From NCBI GenBank assembly GCA_020746835.1, contig JAGPNK010000003.1, positions 186,001 to 250,000 on the forward strand: a stretch of 64,000 nucleotides of DNA, given 5' to 3'. Under the pieces are notes generated by a model that saw only the letters and a program-made list of their open reading frames with translations, was not told where the DNA came from and did no database searches. The position numbers and the translations under genes are program-made. Below are positions 1-11,886 of the stretch, piece by piece. Source of the DNA: Stachybotrys elegans. Lineage: Eukaryota; Ascomycota; Sordariomycetes; Hypocreales; Stachybotryaceae. Position 1 is the first letter of the stretch, and each line of letters begins with the position of its first letter.

Positions 1-1506
1 AATATCCTGGATGCTCTGAGCATGGATTGTTGGTGGGCATGCCTGTGCTCCCCGTGGCCACCGGAGCCAATTCCTAGCTCTAGGAACAGTCGGGCGCAGC
101 ATCAGTGTTCGCACCCTTGAGGGTTTTGACTCGCGCAAGCTTTCGACAGAGCCTTCTCGGCGCTGCGGGTCTGGGCAAAATAGGTGAAGCAAAATACAGA
201 ACCATGGTTCCATTATGTGCACGCCCAAGATCGGGGCAGTCTTAGTTGGCTCGGCAAAGCCACGAGGATAATGGAGTTCGGTGGTATTTTATAGGAAGCG
301 TAACATCGGTAATCCATCTAGTGCAATCGAGATCAGACCCTTCTTCTCACCAATGATAACTCAACTTTTCATGATGGACTAGCAAACAGAGAATGCTGCC
401 CTCGTTTACAGTACATGCGGTTCTTTCACGCCTCTTCATGTGAAGACGTTTCATAAACTGCTTTCTCTTAGCGAGTCCATGCATGGATGCAACAGGCACT
501 ACTAAACATGGGAAGCAATTCATGGCAGAGCGCCTTCGGCGCATTGATGTCTATTATGGCACTGCGTTGCCGCTCAATTTGAAACATGGTTGAATCATTC
601 GACTGCTTACCTCCCATATTCAGGTATGAATCACATGTTGCCGAGTTGAAGTTGTCTGATGCCGCCGACTTGGCATCAAGATCCCATGGTTCGAGGAGGC
701 ATTGGCAACGAAAGGAAATGAACGACTCTCCGTCGGTAAGATGAAGGGAAACCAAAAAACCGGGCGGCCAGGGTAAGAACCCCGCGTCTCGGTTATCCTG
801 CTGATTTCGTGTGGAATGCTACCCCTTGCCCACCCCTGCCCCCGTTGTCCATCATCTTCTTCCCTGGTACACCCCCCTAGATGGACATATCGCGTATCAT
901 GCAGTGCGAGAGTGTCTGTTTTCGGAATAGTATGGTTGAGATAGATAAATTTTAGGAACAGAAAGTAACGACACGCTTAGGTCCTTCAGCACGGCAAAAA
1001 TGAACGTCTATGGAGGGTATGCAGAGTCTGAGAGTACCAAGACTTTTGCAACCCCTCACTTTGAAGGTTAGACAGCCTTATTGTGGCTGTGATAGTGCCA
1101 AGCATGCAAGTATGCCAAGGCAATATAAGCTGTTTAACCGCTTTTGCCACTAGAATTTCCAAGAATCATGGATCCTCAGGCGATGAACCTCCTCCCCGTA
1201 CAGGGGACCTGAGGGTCTCTGCCAGCCCCGCGTCAAACTGAGGTAGCAGGATGCTCACCTGTATCACCACCCTATACACGGAATGCGTTGATTCACATTC
1301 AGGGGATTCAACTAGGTCGACATGACCAATCCGCAATGTCACAGTTTGGGGAGTTTTGTGTAGGAACGATGGAACATGCAAAGATCCGCTGGGCACGGCC
1401 GTGATTATATATTACTGAACGAGAGATATGTACATGAGGCCTACAATGTACCGTGCAGACATGTTAGACATGAACGCGCATCGAGTTCATCAACACCCTT
1501 CACACT
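1..1506. other. Intergenic, no recognised gene
   Basis: I see no supported gene here. The open frames are short (under 100 codons), lack ATG-anchored domain motifs and lack convincing splice structure. The last part lies just downstream of the tyrosinase stop codon and would hold its 3' UTR. Confidence 0.5.
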
Positions 1507-2921
1507 CTACAAATAGATGTAGCAGAAGGGTTCACCGCTCATGGTGTCCCAAGCATCCCTGATAGTAAGAATGTCTCCGTTTACACCAATATCGAGGGGG
1601 TCCTCGGGAACAGCGTCACGGCTCGGCGGGTTGTTGCCAATGGTGATGGTGCCAGCAACAGAACGGGCGGCACAAGGATGAAGTGCTTGCCAGACCCAGT
1701 AGACACGGTCGACCATGGCATGGTGGAGGTAGAAGCTAGGGTCACTGGGGGACGAGAAGACGTCGCTGGCATCGCCACCTGCGACGTAGTGCCCGGCTGA
1801 ATGCATGCCGGCAAAGCCCTGGGGGAAGCGACCCTGCAGCTCGTTCTGGAAGGCCTCAACGCTGTGCGAGGCGGCACCGGTGGTGATGTTGAGCAGGTTT
1901 GTGGCAGTCATGTACTCCATGGCGGCGTTGGTGAGGTCACGGCGCAGGCAGTGAGGGTTGTAACCCAGCGGACCAGCAGGGCTGACGGGAAGGCCTTGCA
2001 TGCCAGGACGAATAGGACCCATGTTGACGACCATGCTATCGAGGTGTGTTAGCAAGAGGTGGTGTGTCAATCTTAGGCTAAGTGGTGGTGATGCACATAC
2101 TCTTTGAAGGGGCCGCCCTTCAGACAACCGCCACCCTTTCCGGAGGGGAAGTGAACGAATCCCGTGGCGGCCAGGGAGCCGTTGTGCTGAAAGAACTCGC
2201 CATCTCCGCTCAAGCTGGTCTCACTTCCGTCATAGACGGGGGACTTGGTGATGTCGTCCTGGTGAGTGAACCAGTTCCAGTACTGGCCAAACTTGGTCAG
2301 TATCGGCGATTGACTGGTGCTGGGGAAGACTTACCGGCTGGTAGCCCTTGTAGCCGCACTCGTTTTGCAGGGCCTCCTCGTATGCCCAGACGAAGTAACG
2401 GTGCCACGTCAAAAAGTTACCCGTAGAGTGGATTGTCGTGGTCCTGTTGATGTGAATGGCAAGAAAGTCGTCGAATCGGCTCCTGGCACCAGGGGCCCAG
2501 TTCTTGTCCGACTTGGACGGCAAGCGCTGGAGGCACTTGACGGCAGCGATGTAGTCTTTGCGCTCCTTGGGTCCCAGAGCAGCCCTGTGAAGACGGCACG
2601 CGCGTCAAGTTAGCGGGTGTGGTTAGGGCGTGGGGGATGGACGTCTCGGAGAGTTTCTTGAGTGAGGCGGCAAGAAGCAAAAAAAAGGAGAAAAGCAAAA
2701 CGGTAGCGCGGGATGTCATACCAGTCCATGCGAACGCGGGCGTTGGAGATGGTGCACTTCTTCTGGGGCGCGCGTTTCTCGATGCCAGCCTCGAGAAGCT
2801 GGATGGCTTCGGCATTGAGATCTGCCATGAGGGCGGCAGGATCCTCAGGCTCGCGCGATGCGATGGCCTGGGTGGCTGCGGCACAGAGGCCGAGGGTGAC
2901 GAGAAGGCGTGTCAGCTGCAT
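1507..2921 (-). CDS. Tyrosinase (type-3 copper monophenol oxidase), secreted
   Basis: Binuclear copper enzyme that hydroxylates monophenols and oxidises catechols to quinones, feeding pigment or cross-linking chemistry. I model four exons: 2921-2722, 2584-2335, 2282-2101 and 2035-1507, with phases that join exactly (386 aa). The N-terminus MQLTRLLVTLGLCAAATQA is a signal peptide. The CuA site shows its three His in AIHINRT, IHSTGNF and LTWHRYFVW. The CuB site has HSAGHYVAGG followed by SDPSFYLHHAMVDRVYW. The protein ends shortly after CuB (GEPFCYIYL), so it is the short form without the long C-terminal activation domain of intracellular fungal tyrosinases. The ATG at 2921 is chosen because it starts the signal peptide; an upstream in-frame codon is not needed. 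Family assignment is firm; the natural substrate is unknown. Confidence 0.93.
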
Positions 2922-5385
2922 GATGTGGCTGGTGGACGACGACGATGTGTGTTGGGGGGGGGGGATCAACGTGACGGCACACACAGTAGCGCAGAGTTTA
3001 ACAGCAAGGGACAGGGTGACCACGCGGGAAAAAGGAAGGTTAGGTAACGAAAGGAGCGGATGGGCGGCCGACTAATAAAGGGGCCTGGGACGGTTGCCTC
3101 TGTGGTTGCACGTTGTTGGGCCGAAATGAAAGGGGAGGTGAAGCAGCGCAAAGAGTTGACGCTATATAACGAAAACAGACGCCTCCAACAAGATGGCGAT
3201 AGGGACCCTTGCCCAGAGCCTACGAACCAACAGCTCACTTGAAATTCGGCCAAGATAATGCTATTGGAAAGATGGAGTCAATATTGCCTCCCAAGACGGC
3301 GCCACGCCCTGGTACGCAGTGCTTGGGAGAATCGAGATAACGGCCTACCCTCTCGCGAGGAGGCAGAGGGCGGGCTCTGAGAGACGGAGAGGGCGGAAAT
3401 CACTTGGTCTCGGGAAGAATTTTCGCGAAGGTTGGTTGATCCATCCCCACCTCCTCTCACTCTTTCTTTCTCCATGCAGGGACGGGGGCCTGGGGCCTGG
3501 GACTTGGCTGCAGATACCGACAGGGTCTGGCGTATGTATGCTGCTCTTTCAGGCCGCTCGTGTAGGGGGAGCGAATCCTTCAGCAATGCCGGCATCGCAT
3601 TCATGCAGATTGCTCAGGCGAGTGGGCGGTGCAGCAACATGGACCCTTCCCTCGGGTCCTGAGGATTCTGTCAAGATATCATATGTACGAGCATGTATTT
3701 ATCCTGCGTCCTCTCTCGTCGCCGGTCGTGCCCAAATTTCCTCGGTAGCCCACATTTACCCCTGTAAGCAATGTCAACCAACAATGATGGAGATGTCGCC
3801 GTATGCGGAAACTAGCTCCAGATTGCGCCGGCCGGCCGTCCGTATTGAACCGACTAACAACTTCTGCAAACGAGGGGGGACGAAGAACGAGGGTGTGTGG
3901 GGTCTCGACACTTCGCTTGCACCATCCGGTAGAGTTTTCTCCTCCTCCCCCGGCAAAGAAATGGTCCAAGGACTACGGCCCGAACCCCTTCTGGTGGGCA
4001 GCCTCACAAGGCGATTGGCCATTTGCTCACGCTGTTGGTTCGGGTGGGGGAAGCGAGATCATCCTCTAGACTTGCCAGAAACACAAAAGCTGCCCTGGTT
4101 GTCCGTCCTTGCAGCAGCTCCACTGACTGTGCTCCCCCTCAGAACCACATGCTGTTTCTGGGCTGGCGTTGCTTCGTCGTTGCTTCGTCCCATTGCCTTG
4201 GTGCCAGGACGAACACGCAGTGGTGATTAGCTTTGGGCAGCATGGGTCGCTAGTGGCCGAAGTGGAAGTCTCCACGCTTTGGGGTTGCGTCAGCATCGTC
4301 CCCTCTCGAATGGCACTCGGAGGATCTCGGTAGGCCGCCGAACACCTTTCCTTGCCATTCTGCCAACAGACATCATTACGAAGAGGAAGGGGACAACCCA
4401 GTAATAAGTCAAGGGTGCTATTGGGACAAAAGTTGACTAGGAAGCCTTATCACTGGGGTGTAGTGCCATCGTGTAGCCGTAGGTATTAGCTCAATATCTG
4501 CCCAATCTGATCAGGACCGTTCGGGGACCGGGGCACTTGGCCCTCCTTCGTCACTAATCACACCTGCACATTCACCCAGGGGTGGTAAATGAAGGCCGAC
4601 ATACGCCCACCCTCCCCTCGTCTGCAGCAAACCAGCCCGTGCTGCAGCATGTTGGCCGTGCGGCACAGCCGGACAAGACGCAGGTACATACCGCAATCCT
4701 TGACTCCTGTCTTGGTGTCAGTTTCTAAATCCGAAAAAGAGCGAACCAATGCCTTCGCCCACGGTACGTACGTACGCAAAGGGCTGCCCAGCTCTGCCGC
4801 CCGCGGATCGCATCCCGGCCACTGCCAGGTCAAGCCACCCCTCTCGGGTCAGCACCCAGAACTTCTCAGTCAGGGCTCCTGCCGTGTTGGTGGTTTCGTC
4901 TTGATGCGTTATGATGGAACCACGCACAAGCACACTTCTTTCCTGTTTGGAACGGGATGCAGCTCATCCAAGGGGGGTCGCGCTGCATCGAATGCGTATC
5001 GCTCAATGTAACACCCCGGACTGGGCAACAAAAAGGCTAAATGAAAGAGACACAGAGTCTCCATGACTGCAGTGGCTTTCTCTCTGGGATATATCTTGTT
5101 CGAGCCCCTCCGCTCCACGCTGTGCCTTGTAGGATCGTCGCTGTCTGTCCTGTTTTCATCGACGGAAATCGAGCTTCCCCAGCCCTGGGCAAGAGGACCA
5201 CCTCGAGCCATCAACCATCCCTCGCTGTCGATCGTGCAGAGTGGAGCACAGCGTGCCATCTCGCGGTCTTCTTTCACTCAAAACACCTCCTGGTCCCTTC
5301 GCCAGAGTAGCAGGCCATTGACCGCATTGACGCCTGCCATCGGATCGACGACAACGGCAACGACGACGACGACAGCTCGCTCAAC
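2922..5385. other. 2.5-kb divergent intergenic region
   Basis: Shared upstream region of the tyrosinase (-) and the SAT4-type membrane protein (+). It is GC-rich with long chance frames, but none shows a domain, signal peptide or splice logic. A TATATA-like stretch near 3162-3169 lies about 240 bp upstream of the tyrosinase ATG. Confidence 0.45.
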
Positions 5386-6685
5386 ATGGCGACGAGTCGC
5401 GTGCCACTCCCCGAGCTGACGCCAGAGCAAGCTGCCGAGTCCAACACAGAGCGCATCCTAGCCGTCGCCGGGACCTTCCATGCCATCGCCCTCCTCTTTG
5501 TTGGCGTCCGCCTCTACACTAGGTTCATCCTCATCAAGGCGCCCAGGCTCGACGATGCCTTCATGATAGTGGCTACTGTGGGTGGCATTGGAGATATTGG
5601 CGTCGTGCTCTCATCCACTAACATGGTGCCTTTAGATTGGCGCATTCGGCGGCATGCTGTGCTTCATACTCGGTTCTCAACATGGACTGGGTCGACACCG
5701 GCAGACGATAGAACAAGACGACTTTCTCCAGTTTCGCCGATACAGCTGGGTCTACTCGGTTAGCTGCGCCGTGATTGCCTACAGTGTTCTCAAGATTTCC
5801 ATTGTTCTCTCTCTGCTTCCCTTGAGTCGGGCTCGATGGTACATGTGGACGCTCTGGGGTCTGCTGGGTGAGTCTCTATCCTAGAGCTTGATCCAGCACC
5901 GTGCTGATACCCTTTTAATGCCTAGGCTTTATTGTCGCCTACACGATTGTCGCGGTATGCTCATTCCTCTTTCACTGCCGCCCTATGGCGGGTAGCTGGA
6001 ACCCGACACTCGGGGCGTCTTGCTACGATATCAGCCTCTTCGTCGCTTTCAGTATTATGAACACTGGTTGGTCGACCGCCCCATCTCAAGGCACGGCATT
6101 CACTGACTGCAACCAGCCTTCAACATGTTCAGCGACGTTGTCTGTGCCACCTTGCCCATCCCCATCATTTGGACCTTGAACATGAAGCTGCGCACTCGCC
6201 TCTATCTCTGTGTCATCCTCAGCTTGGGATATGCCACGGTCGCAATGGGTGTAGCGAAATGCATCTTCCAATTCGCCTTGCCCAACTCAGCAGACCAGAT
6301 GTTTGAGTACAGCATTCAGTTCTACGGCTTCTTGCAAGTCAATCTCGGCATCATTGTCGCCTGCGCACCAACCCTCCGCCCCCTTCTCGGGCGAGCCCTG
6401 AAGCTGTCCACCCGCGACAACTACTACGAAAACTACTACGGCCCGAACCGTTCCAACAACACGGCCGCGCGATCTCGCAGGTCTCGAATGGGCGACAACG
6501 CGGCCTTCGAACTCGAGGATAATGCCCGATTCGACAACGAGGGAGGCATGCATACCACCATCCAGGCTGGGCGAGCCATCACCATTTACGACAAGGAGGA
6601 GCGTTCCGGTAGCGAGGAGTTGATTCTGCAGTCCAATAGCCACAAGGCTGGGATCATGCGAACGACGGAGATTGAGGTGCGCTGA
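5386..6685 (+). CDS. SAT4/rhodopsin-domain integral membrane protein (PTH11-like class)
   Basis: Seven-helix plasma-membrane protein of the large fungal SAT4/rhodopsin-domain family; some members (PTH11 type) act in surface sensing, but this one's ligand is unknown. Four exons fit: 5386-5577, 5636-5867, 5926-6066 and 6117-6685 (377 aa). Intron 1 has donor GTGGGT, branch CTAAC and acceptor TAG; the others are GTGAGT and GTTGGT types. Family landmarks are LDDAFMI after TM1-2, GLGRH in the first loop, the SVLKISIVLSLLPL helix, CRPMAGSWNP with its conserved Cys, and AFNMFSDVVCATLPIPIIW. The last 110 residues form a hydrophilic cytoplasmic tail with Tyr/Asn and Arg/Ser runs. No CFEM domain precedes the membrane core. 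The family is clear; the exact position of intron 1 is slightly uncertain. Confidence 0.88.
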
Positions 6686-9338
6686 TTGACGAAAGCTGGC
6701 TGCTTTGCGGAGTTGATCTACTTGACGATTCTCACATAATATTGGAGAGCATCACGCTATAATGATCTGGGTCAAAAAGTACGGCGCTATCAATGGTATC
6801 GGGGTCATGAAATGGGCACACTGTGTAGCATCATCGCTACTCTACAATAAATCCACATTTACAAACCGCAGTATGCACTCCCTACCACCATCCATCCAAG
6901 ATGGTCCAACCCTCAGTTCGCTCGTGGCATCGAAGCACTCGGCTCCGTCGGAATGGGTCAGTACGTAGTATGTACTATGCCTGCCCTCCCCCCCCCTCCC
7001 CCCAGCCAACGTAGATCCTTGGCAGAGAAATTTTCAGCGATGGCTGATCCGGGGGACGCCGCTTACCTGCATCAGCTGAACTCGCAGCACGAAATCGTGT
7101 CGATGAGCATAGAAGTGATCGTCATGGCGGGCCAGGTAAGAGAACACAGCTTTGCTTTTTAGTGGCCAGCTCATCTTGACAGGTCGGTCCGCAGAGATCC
7201 CTGGAAGATCTACGCCCCGAGAGATGCCATGAGAAGATCGCCTTGGGCGTCAAACAGGCCAATTCGGCAACCTCGAAGTCCTTGTTTTCCTCGGTACAGT
7301 CAAGGGCAGTCTTTCACTGAGCACCCCCATAACGACGAACCTAGGCAAAAGGACATTGCAACGGACGTCGCCAACAATTCTGGCTGGGATTAGGGAGCAG
7401 GCGGGAAGCAATCCCTTGACACAAGACACGAGCTGGACAAGGATTCGTTTAGTGTCTTGGCTCCTCATCCTAGCGGGTTCGGCTCGGCTTCTTCTACGGT
7501 CTTGCCCAGGGTGTGCAACAAGGAACCTTTGCGTGGCCGTGTCAGCGCGAACCTAGGCGATCTCAGGCCCTAAACCCCGGGCTCAACCCTCGAACAGTCT
7601 GCACAGACAAAGTTTGCACAGACAGCAAAGAGCCACAAAGTCGGGCCGCAGGAGAAAAGTCTCCGACGAGTGGTTGGCGTCAACTAGCGTTGACTTGTGA
7701 CATCGTTGGATGTTTGGCAGGGTGCCACAAGTTGTTTCAGCTGTCGTCAAGGAACAAAACCCAAAGCCGCCAGCCAGCGTTGGATGTTTTTAATGCCTCT
7801 GCCCGCCCACCGTATCTAGCGTAGCCACACCCCACTCACCGCTGATCAACCTATGATCGTCGTCTAGGCACCTTTTCCTTCTAGAGTTTTTGGCCGGCAA
7901 TTACGTTGCTGTCGATAGCTTGGATTCCTCCCTTCGGGGCCGATGCTAAACGCGTCTTGGGTGCCCGTATTCTCGTTTAAGAATATTCGACGGGTCCAAG
8001 AACCAAGTAAAGGGTTGGGAGCTGAGAGTTTGGGTAATTACAAATGACCACCACTTGCTTAGAAATGAAGACGCATTGGGATATAGTTATTCCAAAGTTG
8101 CTGAAATATGTAAGAGAAGCAACTAAAACTGCCGTCTTGGCCTGCTTGAACAGCTCGTAGCTACCCGGAACATTCTGGAAGAACTTCCGGGCCATACTGA
8201 GAGACTGTGGAGATGCAGAAAGTTTTCCTCGCTGAAGCTGCTCCAAGGTCATGGATCGGATCAGGATGGCTGATATAATACCATGGGGTACTCTGTTTGG
8301 TGGGCTGGTTGCCCAATCTTCCCGTCGGGTGCCTCCAATTCCGCGTCCACAAGGCACTGATGGCCAGGGAAACATCATGAGGCGTCTCAGGCTGCTGGTT
8401 CCGCGCTGGATTGAGGTCTATGGTGTGTTGGGTATAAGAGGACACGGTGACTCGGTATCGTGAGTGTAGTACAGCTGGTTGACCAGCCCCTGCAGGCCTT
8501 TGCAGTCTACCCGGCGGTTGGCAGCGGACAAGTTCAAAAAGGAGTTTCTTGTTGAGCGCTTACGGCGTCAGTCTTGCAAGTAGGTGTAGATGCAGCGAAG
8601 CCAAGCACCGCCAAGGCGGAATAGAAGCTTTGCTGGTGTGCCGCCCCTGGAAGTAGACAGCTGAGACGTTCATATTAACAGTTGAATCAGAGATGGAGAG
8701 ACCCAGGATTCTAGCAAGCGAAAATAGGGTTAGCAAAAGTGCCAAACGAGTGGTTGAGAGGCGCAATGCAAGGTTGAATAGAACAAAGATGACACGAACT
8801 TCATAAAAAGGCTTCATTGTCTTCAGGGTGTGGGATTACTCAATGCGGATACGGTTCATGATTCCTCTTGTACAGGATCTGCCCTGCATTTACATACTGT
8901 TCCGTCCCCGGGCTCGACTACGCAAATTCTGGAAGCTGCAGCTGCAGCCAAGTTGGATGTCGGGATACGGGCTCCATTCCCCGGTTTCAGCAACCCCCAA
9001 GGTTGAGAAAGTGGAGGAGCATCCAGCATGTATCGGCAGGGACAACACGCTGGAGCCACCGATTAACCCTCGATCCTTTATACAGGGACTTTTCGCCCCG
9101 TTTGCGTTCATTACTAGGTAAGGAATGAAAGATGCGATATGAGCTGGAAAGGGGTGGTGAAATTGCCCGTAGATAGACGAGGTAGAAGCGAAGGCATGAA
9201 TACGCCTGGAAAGCAAGGCGATTCGATTATGCAGCGGAACAGAACGGGCTGTTCAGGTTCTAGGAATAAAAGAATCGTACGATCCTCTCGGATTTTTCTC
9301 AGCGCCAAATACCGAGTCGAACCGTGGGGTTGGAAATA
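6686..9338. other. 2.6-kb intergenic region, convergent
   Basis: Lies between the 3' ends of the SAT4-type gene and the GH43 gene. I found no recognisable coding sequence. The frames here (for example around 7513-7824 and 8161-8445) have no ATG-anchored domain and no matching family. Confidence 0.45.
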
Positions 9339-11201
9339 TTATCTATAATCTCCCAGACCTTCCTCAAAGAATTCTTCTCTCACATTGCAAAAGCCGACTT
9401 GCGGAGCATTCAGCGGCCAGGGCAGGCTGTTTCCACTGGCGAAAAGTGCAAACATGGCCCCGTCAAATCCCACTGGGAGATCCCTCAAACGAAACTGGTG
9501 AACCCATGCAATGGATTCCCCATTGACAGACCAACCAAGGCGATATCGAGTTGGTTCTGCGCGCACGTGCAACTGCACACCCGCTGGGACATGATCATAC
9601 GGGAATGGGAATTCCTTGCTCTGCACCATCCGAGGTCAGTAACTAAACAGCGAGGGGCAAGTTGACTGCGCAGACTCACCGTGGGCCACACGCTCGGTGT
9701 TCCTGCAGGACCAGGCAGTTGAATTGATGAGTCCACCCTTACACACTGGATGGCCGATGTGGTATTGACACATCCCCGAATCGAAATGTCCTGATGCGTG
9801 TACTCCGAAGAGTACATGGAAATACCAATCGACTGACTTCTGCCTAGGCTACCATTGATAGGGAGCAGAGTCGCCGAGAAGGTCATGTTGAACGATGTCT
9901 GCTTATGAAGGACGGCCGCCGGCGTGTCTCTTTCACCCAGAGTAAAAACATTTGGGTTGAAGACGATACCGCCTCCACCGCTGCCACAGGGAGACTGGCC
10001 ATCTCCCCAAGGGTTGACCTCAAAGTTTTGCGTGTATGGCGTTCGCAGTTGATACCAGCTCAGGCCCAGCTGACTCCCTACAAAGTTATCCTCCCACGGT
10101 GCTGGAGGATATGCCGGTGTTGGACCATAGTCGTACTCTTGACTCAAAAGAATGGGCTCCCCATAGTTCATCACAGGCCAGCCATCTTCCCTCCATTCCA
10201 CCGGAGAGAAGAAGCATTCGCGTCCAATAGGATTGTCATTACCTATCCATCGGCGAGCGAGGAATGTCGCAAACCATCTGCCGTCTGGTGTATCGGAGAA
10301 CATGGCGTGACCAGTGTTGCCTACTGTGAGGTCCGGATCGGCTCCGTTGTATAATAGAGGGTTTGTTGGCGACGACCTCCACGGTCCCATCGGCGTGTCT
10401 GACCGCGCAATCGTCACCCTATGGCCAGTTCCCGTCCCACCCTCTGCAGCAATGAGGTAATAGTAGGGCTCTCGATAGAATAGCTTGGGACCCTCGGGGC
10501 GAGCAGATGGGTTGACTGGAAGCGTCCCATTCCACGTCCTTTGGTAAGGGCCAACACACTTGCCGGTATCCAAATCAACTTCACACTGACTGATGCCCCA
10601 AAGACGCTCCCGGTTATCATCCAAGCCCATGACCGACAAGTAATTCTTGCCGGTGTTTGGATCCTGCCACAAGTCGGGATCGATGCCATAGGGCTCTGCC
10701 CAGATAACCTCGGACCACGTCTGGAGATCCGAGGATGAAACCCAAAAGAATCTGGGGAACGTTCGATAAACAGTATCAGATCCCCACATTGCCATGGTCG
10801 TCATGTAAAAGCGGCCATTGATGTAGCTTAGAGAAGGTGCCCATATGCCTTGGTCCGAGTTAGTCGCTGCGATATGTGCTGGGCTTTGGGACCATTACCG
10901 TGATCCTGGCGGACTCCAACAATAGGCACTTTCTCAGGTGCATTGAGTGCGTGAGATACCAGTTCCCAATTCCCAAGGTCTTGAGATTGGTAGATGGGTA
11001 CTCCGGGGAAGGAGAGAAACGAGGAGACGGCCACATAGTACGTATCGTTGACTCGCAAAACATGAGGATCAGGGTTCCATCTGCACAAATTAGGGGTCGA
11101 GGTTCTTCAGGTGGTTGTCATGCTCACCCAGGAATGAGAGGATTCTTAATCGCGAGTGCACAAGAGGCCAGAGAGACCGCTAGTATAAAGCGAGATGCCA
11201 T
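9339..11201 (-). CDS. Glycoside hydrolase family 43 (beta-xylosidase/arabinofuranosidase type), secreted
   Basis: Five-bladed beta-propeller glycosidase that trims xylan or arabinan side chains by inversion, probably outside the cell. Exons 11201-11128, 11080-10899, 10848-9680 and 9620-9339 join in frame to 568 aa. Residues 1-18 (MASRFILAVSLASCALA) are a signal peptide. The three catalytic acids are visible: general base Asp in GWNPDPHV, the pKa-modulating Asp in YGIDPDLW, and the general acid Glu in RPEGPKLF. The C-terminal 230 residues after PPAPWEDNF look like the beta-sandwich module often found behind GH43 propellers (QLGLSWYQLRTP start). It is divergent from the A-T-R reductase, with 685 bp between the two start codons. 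Which linkage it cuts cannot be read from sequence. Confidence 0.93.
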
Positions 11202-11274
11202 TTTCTAAATCCAACGTAGAATAGCTCACATGAAGGCTAACAATGATGGCTCCCTAATCGAAAACCTCAGAGCT

Positions 11275-11282
11275 AATTTATA
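11275..11282 (-). promoter_or_regulatory. Probable TATA box of the GH43 gene
   Basis: On the minus strand this reads TATAAATT, about 75 bp upstream of the GH43 start codon, a normal distance for a fungal core promoter. Based only on motif and position. Confidence 0.4.
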
Positions 11283-11886
11283 CGGCCAGTCTGCAAGTAC
11301 ATTCGCCACTTTACATCATCACTGTTTCCCTGCTTGCCGTGCTGCTCTATCCTACTGGCGGAGAAATCATGCAAAGCTGAGCGGGGTTCTCCATTGATGG
11401 GATGCTCGTGACTGGTTCTGGTAAATGAATGCTCTTGCTGGCTCTCGATTCATGCGGGAAGGGGGCCTTTTATGTGCGGCACTACCTGCAGCTTGTCTGC
11501 AGCTGAGGCATCTCGATACATATGCATGATGAAATCCATGCGCAACTATAGTATGCAATATTCCCGCTTATGGTAGTTATTCGGGATGACGAGGGCCATT
11601 GTCAGGCATATCCGTCTTGGGCAGGCCGCATGCAGTGCCGTGGCCGGGGTGTCACGCTTTATGCAGGACAGAAAGGACTTTCTTCAATGGGAATAGTTGA
11701 CCAAGAATGGATCCTGTAATGCATTAATCGGTTCCAACTCTCAGCTGAAAATGCCAAGAATCGTGATGTTGGTCGTTGACCTCCTCCCCCGTTTCGGCCA
11801 ATTCCCCCACCTGACCCACGTGTCACTCGTTCGATAAATATCTCTTATTTGGTTTGGGCGGCCTTTTGGGGAGGAGATTCGTCATT
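11283..11886. other. Divergent promoter region of GH43 and A-T-R reductase
   Basis: About 0.6 kb between two divergent genes. No gene is seen. It could serve both genes, but no recognisable shared operator was identified. Confidence 0.4.

Noticed and set aside
3319..4230. 303-codon plus-strand frame in the spacer after tyrosinase
   Set aside because: No domain, signal peptide or conserved-looking block, and its amino-acid mix resembles translated GC-rich non-coding DNA.
8161..8445. 94-codon minus-strand frame
   Set aside because: It has no ATG at its start and no recognisable motif.
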